Virus record (IMG/VR): IMGVR_UViG_3300030328_000942
Coordinates: 1-60,898 of that record
Source: a virus
DNA length: 60,898 nt
Reading direction: 5' to 3' (one strand)
The translations under genes were made by a program, and so were the position numbers. Below the pieces are notes generated by a model. The model was not told where the DNA came from and made no database searches. It worked only from the letters and a program-made list of their open reading frames with translations. This document shows, in pieces, positions 51,383 to 57,686 of this stretch. Positions within the stretch are counted from its first letter, which is position 1; each line of letters starts with the position of its first letter.

Positions 51383-51409
51383 CAAAGATACTAATATTTT
51401 CCTTTTCAA
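51383..51409 (-). promoter_or_regulatory. Probable promoter before 51168-51362
   Basis: - strand TTG (51407-51409), 16-base spacer, TATCTTTG (51383-51390), followed by TAAC. Spacing as for the scaffold promoter. Confidence 0.5.
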
Positions 51410-51426
51410 TTTTTCGCATCTATGGA

Positions 51427-51588
51427 TTAGTAACCAATTTTAGGGGTATACATATTTGGGTTCTTCTTAAGTGAGCCTCCCATTACTTTAGCAAACTCTA
51501 CTGCTTGAGCTTTTCCCATTGCATTATAAGGAAACTCTTTAGTTTTCGTTTTTCCTGTTTTCCCGCATTTGTATTTTACTGTTGGCAT
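51427..51588 (-). CDS. Small protein with zinc-type start, 53 aa
   Basis: MPTVKYKCGKTGKTKTKEFP then YNAMGKAQAVEFAKVMGGSL. K-C-G-K-T-G-K at the N-terminus and an Ala-rich helix. Overlaps the next upstream gene by about 50 bases. Small, conserved-looking, unknown function. Confidence 0.55.
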   Translation of the reverse strand: MPTVKYKCGKTGKTKTKEFPYNAMGKAQAVEFAKVMGGSLKKNPNMYTPKIGY

Positions 51589-51688
51589 ATCTAATCTTTT
51601 TATTTAATTCATCTATAGTGTTCACCCAATCTTCTTGTAATCGATTTCTATTGTATTGTTCGATTAACCATTTATCACTGAACGTCAC
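51539..51688 (-). CDS. Possible small protein, 49 aa (GTG start)
   Basis: GTG at 51688 overlaps the TGA of the previous gene (GTGA), supporting it. VTFSDKWLIEQYNRNRLQED is an acidic/basic amphipathic helix. It overlaps 51427-51588 by 50 bases, so one of the two frames may be unused. Confidence 0.45.
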   Translation of the reverse strand: MTFSDKWLIEQYNRNRLQEDWVNTIDELNKKIRYANSKIQMRENRKNEN

Positions 51689-51864
51689 GAGTAACTACCG
51701 AACCTTCCTTTTTTAGGATTTAAAAAAGAGAGCCCTGCAAGACCGCTTGGGTTTTTGGACTTCCTTTTATTATTCCTACCATAATTGTTTGGCTTGTTCT
51801 TTACAATCTTGGCTGCTTGTGAATTTTTAAAAGCAGTGCTATTAAAATCTAAGTTGTCCGGCAT
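51685..51864 (-). CDS. Small basic protein, 59 aa
   Basis: MPDNLDFNSTAFKNSQAAKI then KNKPNNYGRNNKRKSKNPSG and a C-terminal GLAGLSFLNPKKGRFGSYS. Asn/Lys-rich. First gene of this small-protein run, with a TAACTTTG box 16 bases upstream at 51881-51888. Function unknown. Confidence 0.55.
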   Translation of the reverse strand: MPDNLDFNSTAFKNSQAAKIVKNKPNNYGRNNKRKSKNPSGLAGLSFLNPKKGRFGSYS

Positions 51865-51880
51865 AATTATTACTTTTGTA

Positions 51881-51888
51881 CAAAGTTA
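51881..51888 (-). promoter_or_regulatory. -7-type box TAACTTTG
   Basis: TAACTTTGTAC on the - strand, 16 bases before the ATG at 51864. No properly placed TTG. Confidence 0.45.
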
Positions 51889-51909
51889 ATAAATTAAATC
51901 TATTATATT

Positions 51910-52344
51910 TTGAACAACGACTATTTAAAATATTGGCGAGTAATACGTCAATATATAAAAATAAAATACGGACTAACTCAGTCTGATTTAGATGTAATAC
52001 TTTTTTTAAATTCCGAAGATTACTTTTCCAAAGATAAGTTTGAAGAGTTTGATAGAATCTTATCTTGGGATGAGAATCGATTTAATAAGCTATTAAGAGA
52101 TGGATGGGTAGAGGTATTTAGAAAACGAAAAGGAAAGACTAAAGGATTATACAATCTATCTTATAAAGCAAAAAGAGTTATTACTTCAGTATATAAAAAA
52201 CTTAATGGGGAAGAACTCCCTACATCTCCTTCGCAGAACCCTATGTTCTTAAAGAATGTTTCCTATAGCGATAGAAGGTATAGAGAAGCTATTATAAATA
52301 TGAATGAGTTTATAAGACAACAACGACATCTCTCTCCTGAATAA
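51910..52344 (+). CDS. Winged helix-turn-helix (MarR-like) regulator
   Basis: 144 residues from a TTG at 51910; no ATG gives a better start. The order LKYWRVIRQYIKIKYGLTQSDLDVILFLNSEDYFSKDKFEEFDRILSWDENRFNKLLRDGWVEVFRKRKGK...YNLSYKAKRVITSVYKKLNG is a winged HTH (MarR-type): a helix pair, recognition helix with W-D-x-x-R-F, and wing. The only + strand gene in the - arm, at the boundary between the chaperonin block and the late genes. Its 3' end overlaps GroES by 35 bases, a convergent overlap. Likely controls early/late switching, which is inference. Confidence 0.7.
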   Translation: MNNDYLKYWRVIRQYIKIKYGLTQSDLDVILFLNSEDYFSKDKFEEFDRILSWDENRFNKLLRDGWVEVFRKRKGKTKGLYNLSYKAKRVITSVYKKLNGEELPTSPSQNPMFLKNVSYSDRRYREAIINMNEFIRQQRHLSPE

Positions 52345-52567
52345 TTGTAACAGTCTCACTGTTGATTATTAAAGTGTAAGAGTTTCGTGTGTCATAATAG
52401 ATGAGGTCATCTTTTTTTAAATTACAACATTCAGAACCCGGTAAAATAATTTTACCCTTTTGATATCTAAAAGATTGTGCATCTTCATTAGATAATAACA
52501 AACCGCTTTCGGTTTTAATCTCTTCTTCTATCTTTTGTATTACTACGTTTTTTCCTATTGCTTTCAT
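52310..52567 (-). CDS. groES: Co-chaperonin GroES (Cpn10)
   Basis: 85 residues, slightly shorter than the usual 95-97. N-terminus MKAIGKNVVIQKIEEEIKTESGLLL corresponds to the GroES start through the mobile-loop region, and RYQKGKIILPGSE...CCNLKKDDLIYYDTRNSYTLIINSETVTIIQERDVVVVL to the barrel and final strand. It would cap the phage-coded GroEL at 52796. Gene order is GroEL first, the reverse of most bacterial groESL operons, and two small genes lie between them. Confidence 0.75.
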   Translation of the reverse strand: MKAIGKNVVIQKIEEEIKTESGLLLSNEDAQSFRYQKGKIILPGSECCNLKKDDLIYYDTRNSYTLIINSETVTIIQERDVVVVL

Positions 52568-52646
52568 TAGATTTAATTTTATTCTCTTCAGGAAATGATT
52601 TTTCTAAAAACTTTATTGTTGCGTTATTTAATTTTCTCTTTCTCAT
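52515..52646 (-). CDS. Possible small protein, 43 aa
   Basis: ATG at 52646: MRKRKLNNATIKFLEKSFPE followed by a basic end. It overlaps the GroES start by 53 bases. The frame is compact, but such a long overlap makes it uncertain. Confidence 0.35.
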   Translation of the reverse strand: MRKRKLNNATIKFLEKSFPEENKIKSNESNRKKRSNTKDRRRD

Positions 52647-52770
52647 TTCTATTTATGTACTCACCGTCTTTATATACTACGTATTTATTTTTTCTAAGAA
52701 GGTTAATAGCTTTTTTTATCTGTCTTTCATTTTCACGAAAGGCTTCAAAAATCTGATTATGTATTGGCAT
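52624..52770 (-). CDS. Small helical protein, 48 aa
   Basis: ATG at 52770, stop at 52624: MPIHNQIFEAFRENERQIKK AINLLRKNKYVVYKDGEYIN then a basic end. Looks like a helix and small beta wing (a half HTH or DnaJ-type appendix). Sits between GroEL (26 bases downstream of its stop) and GroES. Function unknown. Confidence 0.5.
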   Translation of the reverse strand: MPIHNQIFEAFRENERQIKKAINLLRKNKYVVYKDGEYINRNEKEKIK

Positions 52771-52795
52771 ATACTTGTATTAGTTAAACTTACTT

Positions 52796-54400
52796 TTATT
52801 TGGTGTCATAACTACGTGCCATTGTTACAATTGCATTGGTAGATAAAATAGTAACCGCTACCGATACTGCATTCTGTAAAGCTTGTCTTGTAACCTTAAC
52901 AGGGTCAATCACCCCAAGAGTCATTAGATAGCCATACTTTTCTTTTTTTACATCATATCCATATAGAGCTCCTTTACAATCATCATAGATTACATCAGCA
53001 TCTAATCCTGCGTTCTCTAAGATTTGATAAAGCGGTGCTTTAAGGGATTCAGCTAAAACTGCGTAAGCAGTTTTTTTTGCGTAATCTTTTTCAGAAGATT
53101 CTTTTATAGAATAACTTTTATGAAAGTTGTATAATGATAATCCACCTCCCGGTAGTATACCTTCTTCAAGTGCAGAGCGTACTGCACATACCGCATCATC
53201 TACACGGTCATATAATTCTTTCTGCTCAAGGTCAGTGTTACCTCCCACATATACCACTCCTATCCCACCGGATAGCGAAGCAATACGTTGGTTAATAAAC
53301 TCACGGTTTGTTTTATCTTTTTCATTTTTGTGAGCCTCCTGAAGTTGAGCTATTCTTTCAGTTACTTCTTCTGTCGTCTCTTCATCATCCTTGACGATGA
53401 CCGTTGAGTCCCGGCTAACTATCACCTTAGCACAGTGACCCAAATCGTTGAAATTAATCAAACTCAAGTCATCGCCTGTCTTTTCACTAAAATACTTAGC
53501 ACCTACACTTATCGCAATATCTTGCATAAGCTCGTGTTGCCTGTATCCAAAGTCAGGAGGGTTTATCGTACAAACCTTTAATCCATTCTTAATTACATTA
53601 GCCGCTAAAGTATTTACTACATTAGTTGAGCAATGACCAATCAATAAAAGTTTTTTACCTTCATTGATAATTGGTTTAAGAACATTTTCAATTTGTAATA
53701 TGTTATTTATCTCAGTGTCGCATACTAATACATAAGTGTCTTCAAAGACACACTCGTCTCTCTTTTGGTCATTGATAAATAAGTTAGATGCATATCCTCT
53801 TTTTACCTTAATCCCTTTTGTGGTTTCATAATAGGTTGAGGAGGTTTTACTTTTCTCTACTGTTACTACACCATCTTTACCTACACTCTCATACACATCA
53901 GCTATGATATCACCCACTTGCTTATCATTGTTCGCTGAGATAATAGCTACGTCACGTAATCTTTTTGGGTCAAGTGTTTTACCTTTTACCTTTAGCGACT
54001 TCGATATCTGTTTGGTTTCTTCTACGATGTGTCTTAATACTTCGGTTCGATTGTCGTTATCAATTAATTCGGTTCCTGCATTTACTAATGCCTCTGCTAA
54101 TACAATAGCAGTTGTGGTTCCATCACCGGCTGAGGATGCAGTTCTATCGGCTGCCTCTTTCATCATCCTAACCGCAAGGTTCTCTACCGGGTCTAATAAT
54201 GAAATAGACTTCGCTACAGTCACACCGTCTTTTGTTACAGTGATTCCGTGTAAGTGTTCGGGTGATTCTATTAATACAGTATTACCTCTTGGACCTAATG
54301 TTGACTTAACTGCATTAGCTATTTTATTTATACCGCTTATAAGTTTGGTTCTACCTTCATCAGAAAAATGAAGTTCTTTGGGAGTGAATCCTTGTTGCAT
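52796..54400 (-). CDS. groEL: Chaperonin GroEL (Hsp60)
   Basis: 534 residues. ATP-binding motifs: LGPRGN (about 35-40), TKDGVTVAK (56-64) and AGDGTTTA (91-98). Apical domain GYASNLFIND, lacking the usual length of loops; intermediate LSGGIGVVYVGG near 373-384; LEEGILPGGG near 409-418. The C-terminal GGM tail is missing (ends TMARSYDTK). Phage chaperonins of this kind help fold capsid or tail proteins. A perfect palindrome copy lies in the apical domain coding region (CVFEDT, residues 217-222). Transcribed first, GroES last. Confidence 0.9.
   Translation of the reverse strand: MQQGFTPKELHFSDEGRTKLISGINKIANAVKSTLGPRGNTVLIESPEHLHGITVTKDGVTVAKSISLLDPVENLAVRMMKEAADRTASSAGDGTTTAIVLAEALVNAGTELIDNDNRTEVLRHIVEETKQISKSLKVKGKTLDPKRLRDVAIISANNDKQVGDIIADVYESVGKDGVVTVEKSKTSSTYYETTKGIKVKRGYASNLFINDQKRDECVFEDTYVLVCDTEINNILQIENVLKPIINEGKKLLLIGHCSTNVVNTLAANVIKNGLKVCTINPPDFGYRQHELMQDIAISVGAKYFSEKTGDDLSLINFNDLGHCAKVIVSRDSTVIVKDDEETTEEVTERIAQLQEAHKNEKDKTNREFINQRIASLSGGIGVVYVGGNTDLEQKELYDRVDDAVCAVRSALEEGILPGGGLSLYNFHKSYSIKESSEKDYAKKTAYAVLAESLKAPLYQILENAGLDADVIYDDCKGALYGYDVKKEKYGYLMTLGVIDPVKVTRQALQNAVSVAVTILSTNAIVTMARSYDTK
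53736..53751. repeat. Palindrome copy 12
   Basis: Perfect, centre CA, inside groEL (apical domain), - strand reading CVFEDT, a different frame from most gene-internal copies. Confidence 0.9.
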
Positions 54401-54426
54401 AGTTTTATTTGATTTGAATTATTATG

Positions 54427-54434
54427 CAAAGATA
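54427..54434 (-). promoter_or_regulatory. -7-type box TATCTTTG before groEL
   Basis: TATCTTTGCA on the - strand, 26 bases before the GroEL ATG. The -33 position has TTA rather than TTG. Confidence 0.5.
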
Positions 54435-54602
54435 TAAAAAATAATAATGGTAACCTATGGTGCTTAGTTTTAATGTTCCTATACTACTACTACTACTTTA
54501 TATGTAATAATATTATTTCCCCTATGATAGCTTTAAAGTTGTCAAACTTAACACTTTTATAGTTAACTAATTGATTTACAATAACTTAACTAATTTAAAC
54601 TT

Positions 54603-54632
54603 AACACTAAGTCAACACTAAGTCAACACTAT
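54603..54632 (+). repeat. Tandem iteron-like repeats
   Basis: AACACTAAGTC twice followed by AACACTA. The same unit is present once and a half before the primase-helicase (5463-5481). Eleven-base spacing, one helical turn. Confidence 0.6.
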
Positions 54633-54649
54633 AATAAAAAACAAGACAC

Positions 54650-54676
54650 AAAAAAAGAGAGTCGGGGAGACTCTCT
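54650..54676 (-). terminator. Intrinsic terminator after 54725-54931
   Basis: GAGAGTC (54657-54663), loop of 5, GACTCTC (54669-54675), then a run of seven A on the + strand (54650-54656), which is a T-run on the - strand. Perfect 7-bp stem plus an A-T pair. Confidence 0.85.
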
Positions 54677-54724
54677 CTTTCAATCAAACATCAAACACTA
54701 TAATTTACGACACACTATAGTTTC

Positions 54725-54931
54725 TTAAATATCTCTTTTAAATAAGTCAATGTTAGCATTAGCTAATTCATTTCCTTCTGCAATCATTTGCACCTTCTCA
54801 AATCTATCCTTTGCCTTTTTCATCATAGCAAGTCTTTGGATTCCCATTTCAGGTGAAGGAGCGTCATTGATTAACCTGCCCCCTTTAACTTCATAACCCA
54901 TCATTGATGGTGGTACACTAAACTTTTTCAT
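54725..54931 (-). CDS. Unknown protein, 68 aa
   Basis: Starts MKKFSVPPSMMGYEVKGGRL. MGYEVKGGRLINDAPSPEMGIQRLAMMKKAKDRFEKVQMIAEGNEL: short beta start, Pro-rich turn, then a helix. First - strand gene, right after the divergent region, with its own -7 box (54951-54958) and terminator (54650). Independently transcribed. No family recognised. Confidence 0.65.
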   Translation of the reverse strand: MKKFSVPPSMMGYEVKGGRLINDAPSPEMGIQRLAMMKKAKDRFEKVQMIAEGNELANANIDLFKRDI

Positions 54932-54950
54932 ATCTGTAGTTTTCTTTATA

Positions 54951-54958
54951 CAAAGATA
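54951..54958 (-). promoter_or_regulatory. -7-type box TATCTTTG
   Basis: TATCTTTGTAT on the - strand, 19 bases before the ATG at 54931. Leftmost box of the divergent region. Confidence 0.5.
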
Positions 54959-55121
54959 ATAAAATTTTATTAGATATGTGGAGTCTTTGGGTTCCCCTTG
55001 AAAAATTAAAAAGCCCCCCCCTACCGAAAGTCAAAAAAAAAACTGATGGGGGGTAGTGTTTTCGGTGGTGAGGTTCCAAATTTTTTCGCTTTTTTCCTGT
55101 TACCTGTTGCCCTCCTGTAGT

Positions 55122-55160
55122 CCTCCGCTCCTCCGCTCCGCTCCTCCGCTCTGCTCTCGT
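55122..55160 (+). repeat. GC-rich tandem repeats (CTCCGCTC units)
   Basis: Overlapping copies of CCTCCGCTC/CTCCGCTCCG. It is G+C-rich against an AT-rich background and lies between the two diverging arms, so it may be of foreign origin or a binding array. Confidence 0.6.
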
Positions 55161-55228
55161 TCTACCTCTGCTCTTGCTATGCATTCCCTCTGTTGATGAG
55201 GTACATCCATAGATAGAAAGTAAATAGA

Positions 55229-55244
55229 GTGTCTTTAACGACAC
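55229..55244. repeat. Palindrome copy 13, one base changed
   Basis: GTGTCTTTAACGACAC: one A to C change in the right arm. Intergenic, in the divergent control region. Confidence 0.8.
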
Positions 55245-55407
55245 TAAATGAGTAATCTACTGATAGACATACAGAGATTCCTCTTAACCTCTGCTTGACA
55301 TTTATTTGCCCATTACAAACCATAGTGAACAGAGTGTTTGTAATCTATTGAAACACAAAGAGAACAAAAGAATTAGACTAAGGATGAAAGAAAATTGAAA
55401 TTTATAG

Positions 55408-55437
55408 TTGATAATCCAAAATAATGTTGTATTATTG
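55408..55437 (+). promoter_or_regulatory. Probable promoter for the ribozyme-containing operon
   Basis: TTG at 55408-55410, 19-base spacer, TATTATTG at 55430-55437 (one change from TAnnTTTG), 62 bases before the ATG at 55499. A long leader would follow. Confidence 0.5.
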
Positions 55438-55498
55438 AACTATGGATGAACGAGGAATAAACCTTTAGTAAACATAAACACTTAAAAATCAAACAATT

Positions 55499-56146
55499 AT
55501 GAGAAATTTAATGCAAATCGAGGCAGACTTTTTAGCATCTGCACAAGTTCGTAGCCAAGTTAACTTTGCTACAATCGAGAATCTAATCACTGAGGTAGCT
55601 GATGCGAAGAAATCGAAGTTCGACAAATCACTGAAGTTAGCGAAGTTAGTACACGAATCTGTAGTATGGTTTAACGAAGATAGAACTAAGACTCAGTTAG
55701 AGGAGGAAGGAATCGAATGGAGCAATGTAGAAGTATTTTTTAACAGAGTATTTGGATGGCAAAAGTCGTTTGGCTACAAGATGGCTAAGGCAGGTAAATT
55801 ACAATTTACTGAGCCATCTGTGGTTACGAAGTTCAAGAGAAAATGTACTACTGCAGAGAACAATGGCGAGGATGTAAGAAGAAGTATTGAAGCTTTATTG
55901 AAGTTCGCTAAAAATGAGGAGAATGGTACAGAGGGAGAGAATGAGGTTAGCAGAGGGAAAGCATTGGCAACATTCAGTATCGCTAAAGATGGATTGAATG
56001 GTGACAAAGGAGTTTCTGCAAGACTTACGAGAGATGGTCAAGTATCTATTAGTGGTGAATTTGAAAATGAGGATGTTTCAAGAAGAGTAGCGGGTTTATT
56101 CGCTGAGTTGAAATTGGAGTTAGAGAGATACAATCTCAATCAGTAA
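55499..56146 (+). CDS. Unknown protein, 215 aa
   Basis: Starts MRNLMQIEADFLASAQVRSQ. N-terminal 120 residues mostly helical (FATIENLITEVADAKKSKFDKSLKLAKLVHESVVWF...VEVFFNRVFGWQKSFGYKMAKAGKLQ); GWQKSFGYKMAKAGKL resembles a helix-turn-helix recognition segment. The C-terminal 90 residues are acidic and beta-type. Also, this start MRNL and its leader are repeated in the next gene, 56259. First gene of the ribozyme-punctuated operon. Probably a regulator or DNA-binding protein; not certain. Confidence 0.6.
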   Translation: MRNLMQIEADFLASAQVRSQVNFATIENLITEVADAKKSKFDKSLKLAKLVHESVVWFNEDRTKTQLEEEGIEWSNVEVFFNRVFGWQKSFGYKMAKAGKLQFTEPSVVTKFKRKCTTAENNGEDVRRSIEALLKFAKNEENGTEGENEVSRGKALATFSIAKDGLNGDKGVSARLTRDGQVSISGEFENEDVSRRVAGLFAELKLELERYNLNQ

Positions 56147-56154
56147 TCAAACAA

Positions 56155-56182
56155 GGGGTAGTGTCTTCAAAGACACTATCCT
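56155..56182 (+). other. Palindrome hairpin directly before ribozyme 1
   Basis: Palindrome 56161-56176 extended by A-T, T-A, G.T, G-C, G-C and G.T to a 13-bp stem. Its last base (56182) is also the first base of ribozyme stem III, so the two structures abut and share one base. Confidence 0.75.
56161..56176. repeat. Palindrome copy 14
   Basis: Perfect, centre CA, in the hairpin at 56155-56182. Confidence 0.9.
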
Positions 56183-56232
56183 CTGTCCACAGATGAGTGT
56201 CTGTGCTGATGAGTTCAAAAGAACGAAACAGA
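56182..56232 (+). ncRNA. Hammerhead ribozyme 1 (type III)
   Basis: Stem III TCTG/CAGA (56182-56185 with 56229-56232), GUC cleavage triplet ending at C56187, stem I CACAGA/TCTGTG with loop TGAGTG, core CTGATGA (56206-56212), stem II GTTC/GAAC with loop AAAA, core GAAA (56225-56228). All invariant core bases are present. Cleavage expected between 56187 and 56188, leaving the amidoligase mRNA with a 5'-OH, about 71 bases before its ATG. Confidence 0.9.
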
Positions 56233-56258
56233 AAACCAACAAATAATTAAATTAAATT

Positions 56259-57266
56259 ATGAGAAATTTAAGTCAAAATGGAGTTACTTTCACTACTCAC
56301 GATGAGCCATCGAGAGCGAGAGTTTCTTCTTATGGGAGCAAACCGCTACCATACAAAATTAACAAAGCTGAGTCTGTTGATATCAATGGGCTACCGAGCA
56401 GTGCAAGAAAAAACTTGTACACTGCTGATGGCGGAACAGAGTCATTGTTCACTATCGGTATGGAGTTCGAAAAAGTTCGCTTTCATAGAGGAGCAGTGCA
56501 AGAGTATGCATTGTTCTGCGGATTTGAACACGATGGTAGTTGTGGAGCTGAAGCAGTTACTCACATCTTACCATTGGTAGATAAGTCAATGTGGAGAACG
56601 AAAGTTTTCAATATGTTTGCTGAAGCGAAGAAAATCATTGAGGATGAGTATTCTCCATCTAATGTGAAGTGCGGTGGTCACATTACATTGGGAGTTAAAA
56701 ATGTAAGTGGTAGAGAGTTATCTGATAGACTGAAGAAGTTCAGTGGATTAGTGATGGCTATCTACAGACACAGAGTCTGTAACTACTACTGCAGAGGTAA
56801 CTTTAGAATGGACACATCTGATGAGTATGGTAGTAAGTATACTATTGCTAACTACAAGACTCTTGGTGATGATGGAGTAGTTGAGTTTAGAGTTCCATCG
56901 AGATTCACATCAGTGAAGCAGACAATCCGAAGATATGAGTTCTTTTATCAGATGGTTGACTTTGCGATGAACAAACAAAATTCATCTCTACATCATTTCT
57001 GTAATGCGGTTAGACCAATCCTAATGTCTATGTATGATAACGACACTGAGAAAGTTAACAAGACCATCGAGTTAGCAAAGGAGTTTCAAAAGGTTATCAA
57101 TGGTGGTAAGATTGATGAGAAGACTTGCGGATGGTTTGAGGGATGGTGGAGTTCTAATACTCAGTTAAACTATTTCTTCGGTGGAAGAAGAAGTGACTAC
57201 AAAAGGAATTTCAGTCCATCTGAATACACAGATGTAAGGAAGTTCAAAGAGGAGCAATACTTTTAA
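56259..57266 (+). CDS. Amidoligase-like enzyme
   Basis: 335 residues. Features of the amidoligase family (COOH-NH2 ligases of the glutamine-synthetase/GCS fold): an N-terminal FTIGMEFEKVRFHRG (E-x-E metal site near residues 70-72), HDGSCGAEAVTHILPL (D-x-S-x-G-x-E-V/A-x-x-P-L type), KCGGHITLGVKN (the C-G-x-H-x-H/T site, about 147-158) and VEFRVPSRF (E-x-R). It would form an amide or isopeptide bond using ATP. Flanked by ribozymes on both sides and by a GAT-II/GGCT fusion further on, the setting known for phage amidoligase systems. Substrate unknown. Confidence 0.75.
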   Translation: MRNLSQNGVTFTTHDEPSRARVSSYGSKPLPYKINKAESVDINGLPSSARKNLYTADGGTESLFTIGMEFEKVRFHRGAVQEYALFCGFEHDGSCGAEAVTHILPLVDKSMWRTKVFNMFAEAKKIIEDEYSPSNVKCGGHITLGVKNVSGRELSDRLKKFSGLVMAIYRHRVCNYYCRGNFRMDTSDEYGSKYTIANYKTLGDDGVVEFRVPSRFTSVKQTIRRYEFFYQMVDFAMNKQNSSLHHFCNAVRPILMSMYDNDTEKVNKTIELAKEFQKVINGGKIDEKTCGWFEGWWSSNTQLNYFFGGRRSDYKRNFSPSEYTDVRKFKEEQYF

Positions 57267-57301
57267 CCTCAACACATCCTAAGCAAGATGTAAAACTGCT
57301 T

Positions 57302-57352
57302 TCTGTATGGTAGTGAGTGCTACCACTGATGATGCCAAAAGGTTGAAACAGA
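57302..57352 (+). ncRNA. Hammerhead ribozyme 2 (type III)
   Basis: Stem III TCTG/CAGA (57302-57305 with 57349-57352), same as ribozyme 1; GUA cleavage triplet ending at A57307; stem I TGGTAG/CTACCA with the same loop TGAGTG; CTGATGA at 57326-57332; stem II weak (C-C/G-G plus G.T, T.T closing), loop AAAA; GAAA at 57345-57348. Expected cut 57307/57308. A short hairpin ACATC/GATGT (about 57274-57292) precedes it instead of the palindrome. Confidence 0.85.
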
Positions 57353-57376
57353 TAAATAAATTTAAATTAAATAAAA

Positions 57377-57595
57377 ATGAAAACATTTAACACATTTCAA
57401 AACGCAACGCTTAACCTAATCACATTAATGGTCTATTCAATGGCAGTTAGAGTTCTAATTGACATATGGGTAAACAATGTAAATGATTTTAGGTGGATAG
57501 AACTAACCTATGCAAGTGCATCGAGCATCTTTGTAGCGATACTTGGTTGGTTTCTGCTATTGATAAACATCTCAGTATGGAAAGAAAATAAGTAA
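57377..57595 (+). CDS. Small two-span membrane protein, 72 aa
   Basis: Starts MKTFNTFQNATLNLITLMVY. Hydrophobic segments at about 12-30 (LNLITLMVYSMAVRVLIDIW) and 47-65 (YASASSIFVAILGWFLLLI). Sits between two ribozymes; its stop TAA is directly next to the first base of ribozyme 3. Role unknown, but membrane localisation between an amidoligase and other genes suggests envelope modification. Confidence 0.65.
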   Translation: MKTFNTFQNATLNLITLMVYSMAVRVLIDIWVNNVNDFRWIELTYASASSIFVAILGWFLLLINISVWKENK

Positions 57596-57659
57596 GGCAT
57601 ACTGATGAGTTCTCAATGAACGAAAGGGTGGTGTCTTCAAAGACACTACTCTCTATGTC
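57596..57659 (+). ncRNA. Hammerhead ribozyme 3 (type I) with the palindrome as stem III
   Basis: Stem I GGCATA/TATGTC (57596-57601 with 57654-57659, one G.T), CTGATGA 57602-57608, stem II GTTC/GAAC, loop TCAAT, GAAA 57622-57625, stem III 12-13 bp (A57625 to U57652), made of the palindrome 57631-57646 plus five outer pairs, then H17 = C57653. Cleavage between 57653 and 57654. The ribozyme starts on the base after the stop codon of the membrane protein. Confidence 0.9.
57631..57646. repeat. Palindrome copy 15
   Basis: Perfect, centre CA, forms the distal part of stem III of ribozyme 3. Confidence 0.9.
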
Positions 57660-57686
57660 AAACATTAAAATAAGAAACGATTAAAT

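Larger units (their letters stand above)
54401..54724. other. AT-rich intergenic region with iterons and terminator
   Basis: 324 bases without a gene. In order: the groEL -7 box (54427), an AT-rich stretch with tandem TAC repeats (about 54483-54497), two and a half tandem ACACTAAGTCA units (54603-54632) and the terminator of the next gene (54650-54676). The iteron-like repeats, shared with the sequence before the primase gene, make an origin or regulator-binding region possible. Confidence 0.5.
54959..55407. other. Divergent control region with unusual composition
   Basis: No convincing gene. It holds C-run TACCGAAAG (55013-55030) and G-run GTAGTGTTTTCGG (about 55048-55065) as distant inverted halves, a long A-run, tandem CTCCGCTC-type units (55122-55160, far more G+C-rich than anywhere else here), and an imperfect palindrome copy (55229). 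A frame of 108 codons on the - strand (54918-55244) is an Arg-rich by-product of the tandem repeat. Possible origin or leader RNA. Confidence 0.6.

Noticed and set aside
54918-55244. 108-codon - strand frame (MSLKTLYLLSIYG...)
   Set aside because: It is rich in Arg/Gly/Ser only because it crosses the GC-rich tandem repeat, it covers the -7 box and start of the next gene, and part of it is the palindrome and homopolymers. No conserved-looking domain.
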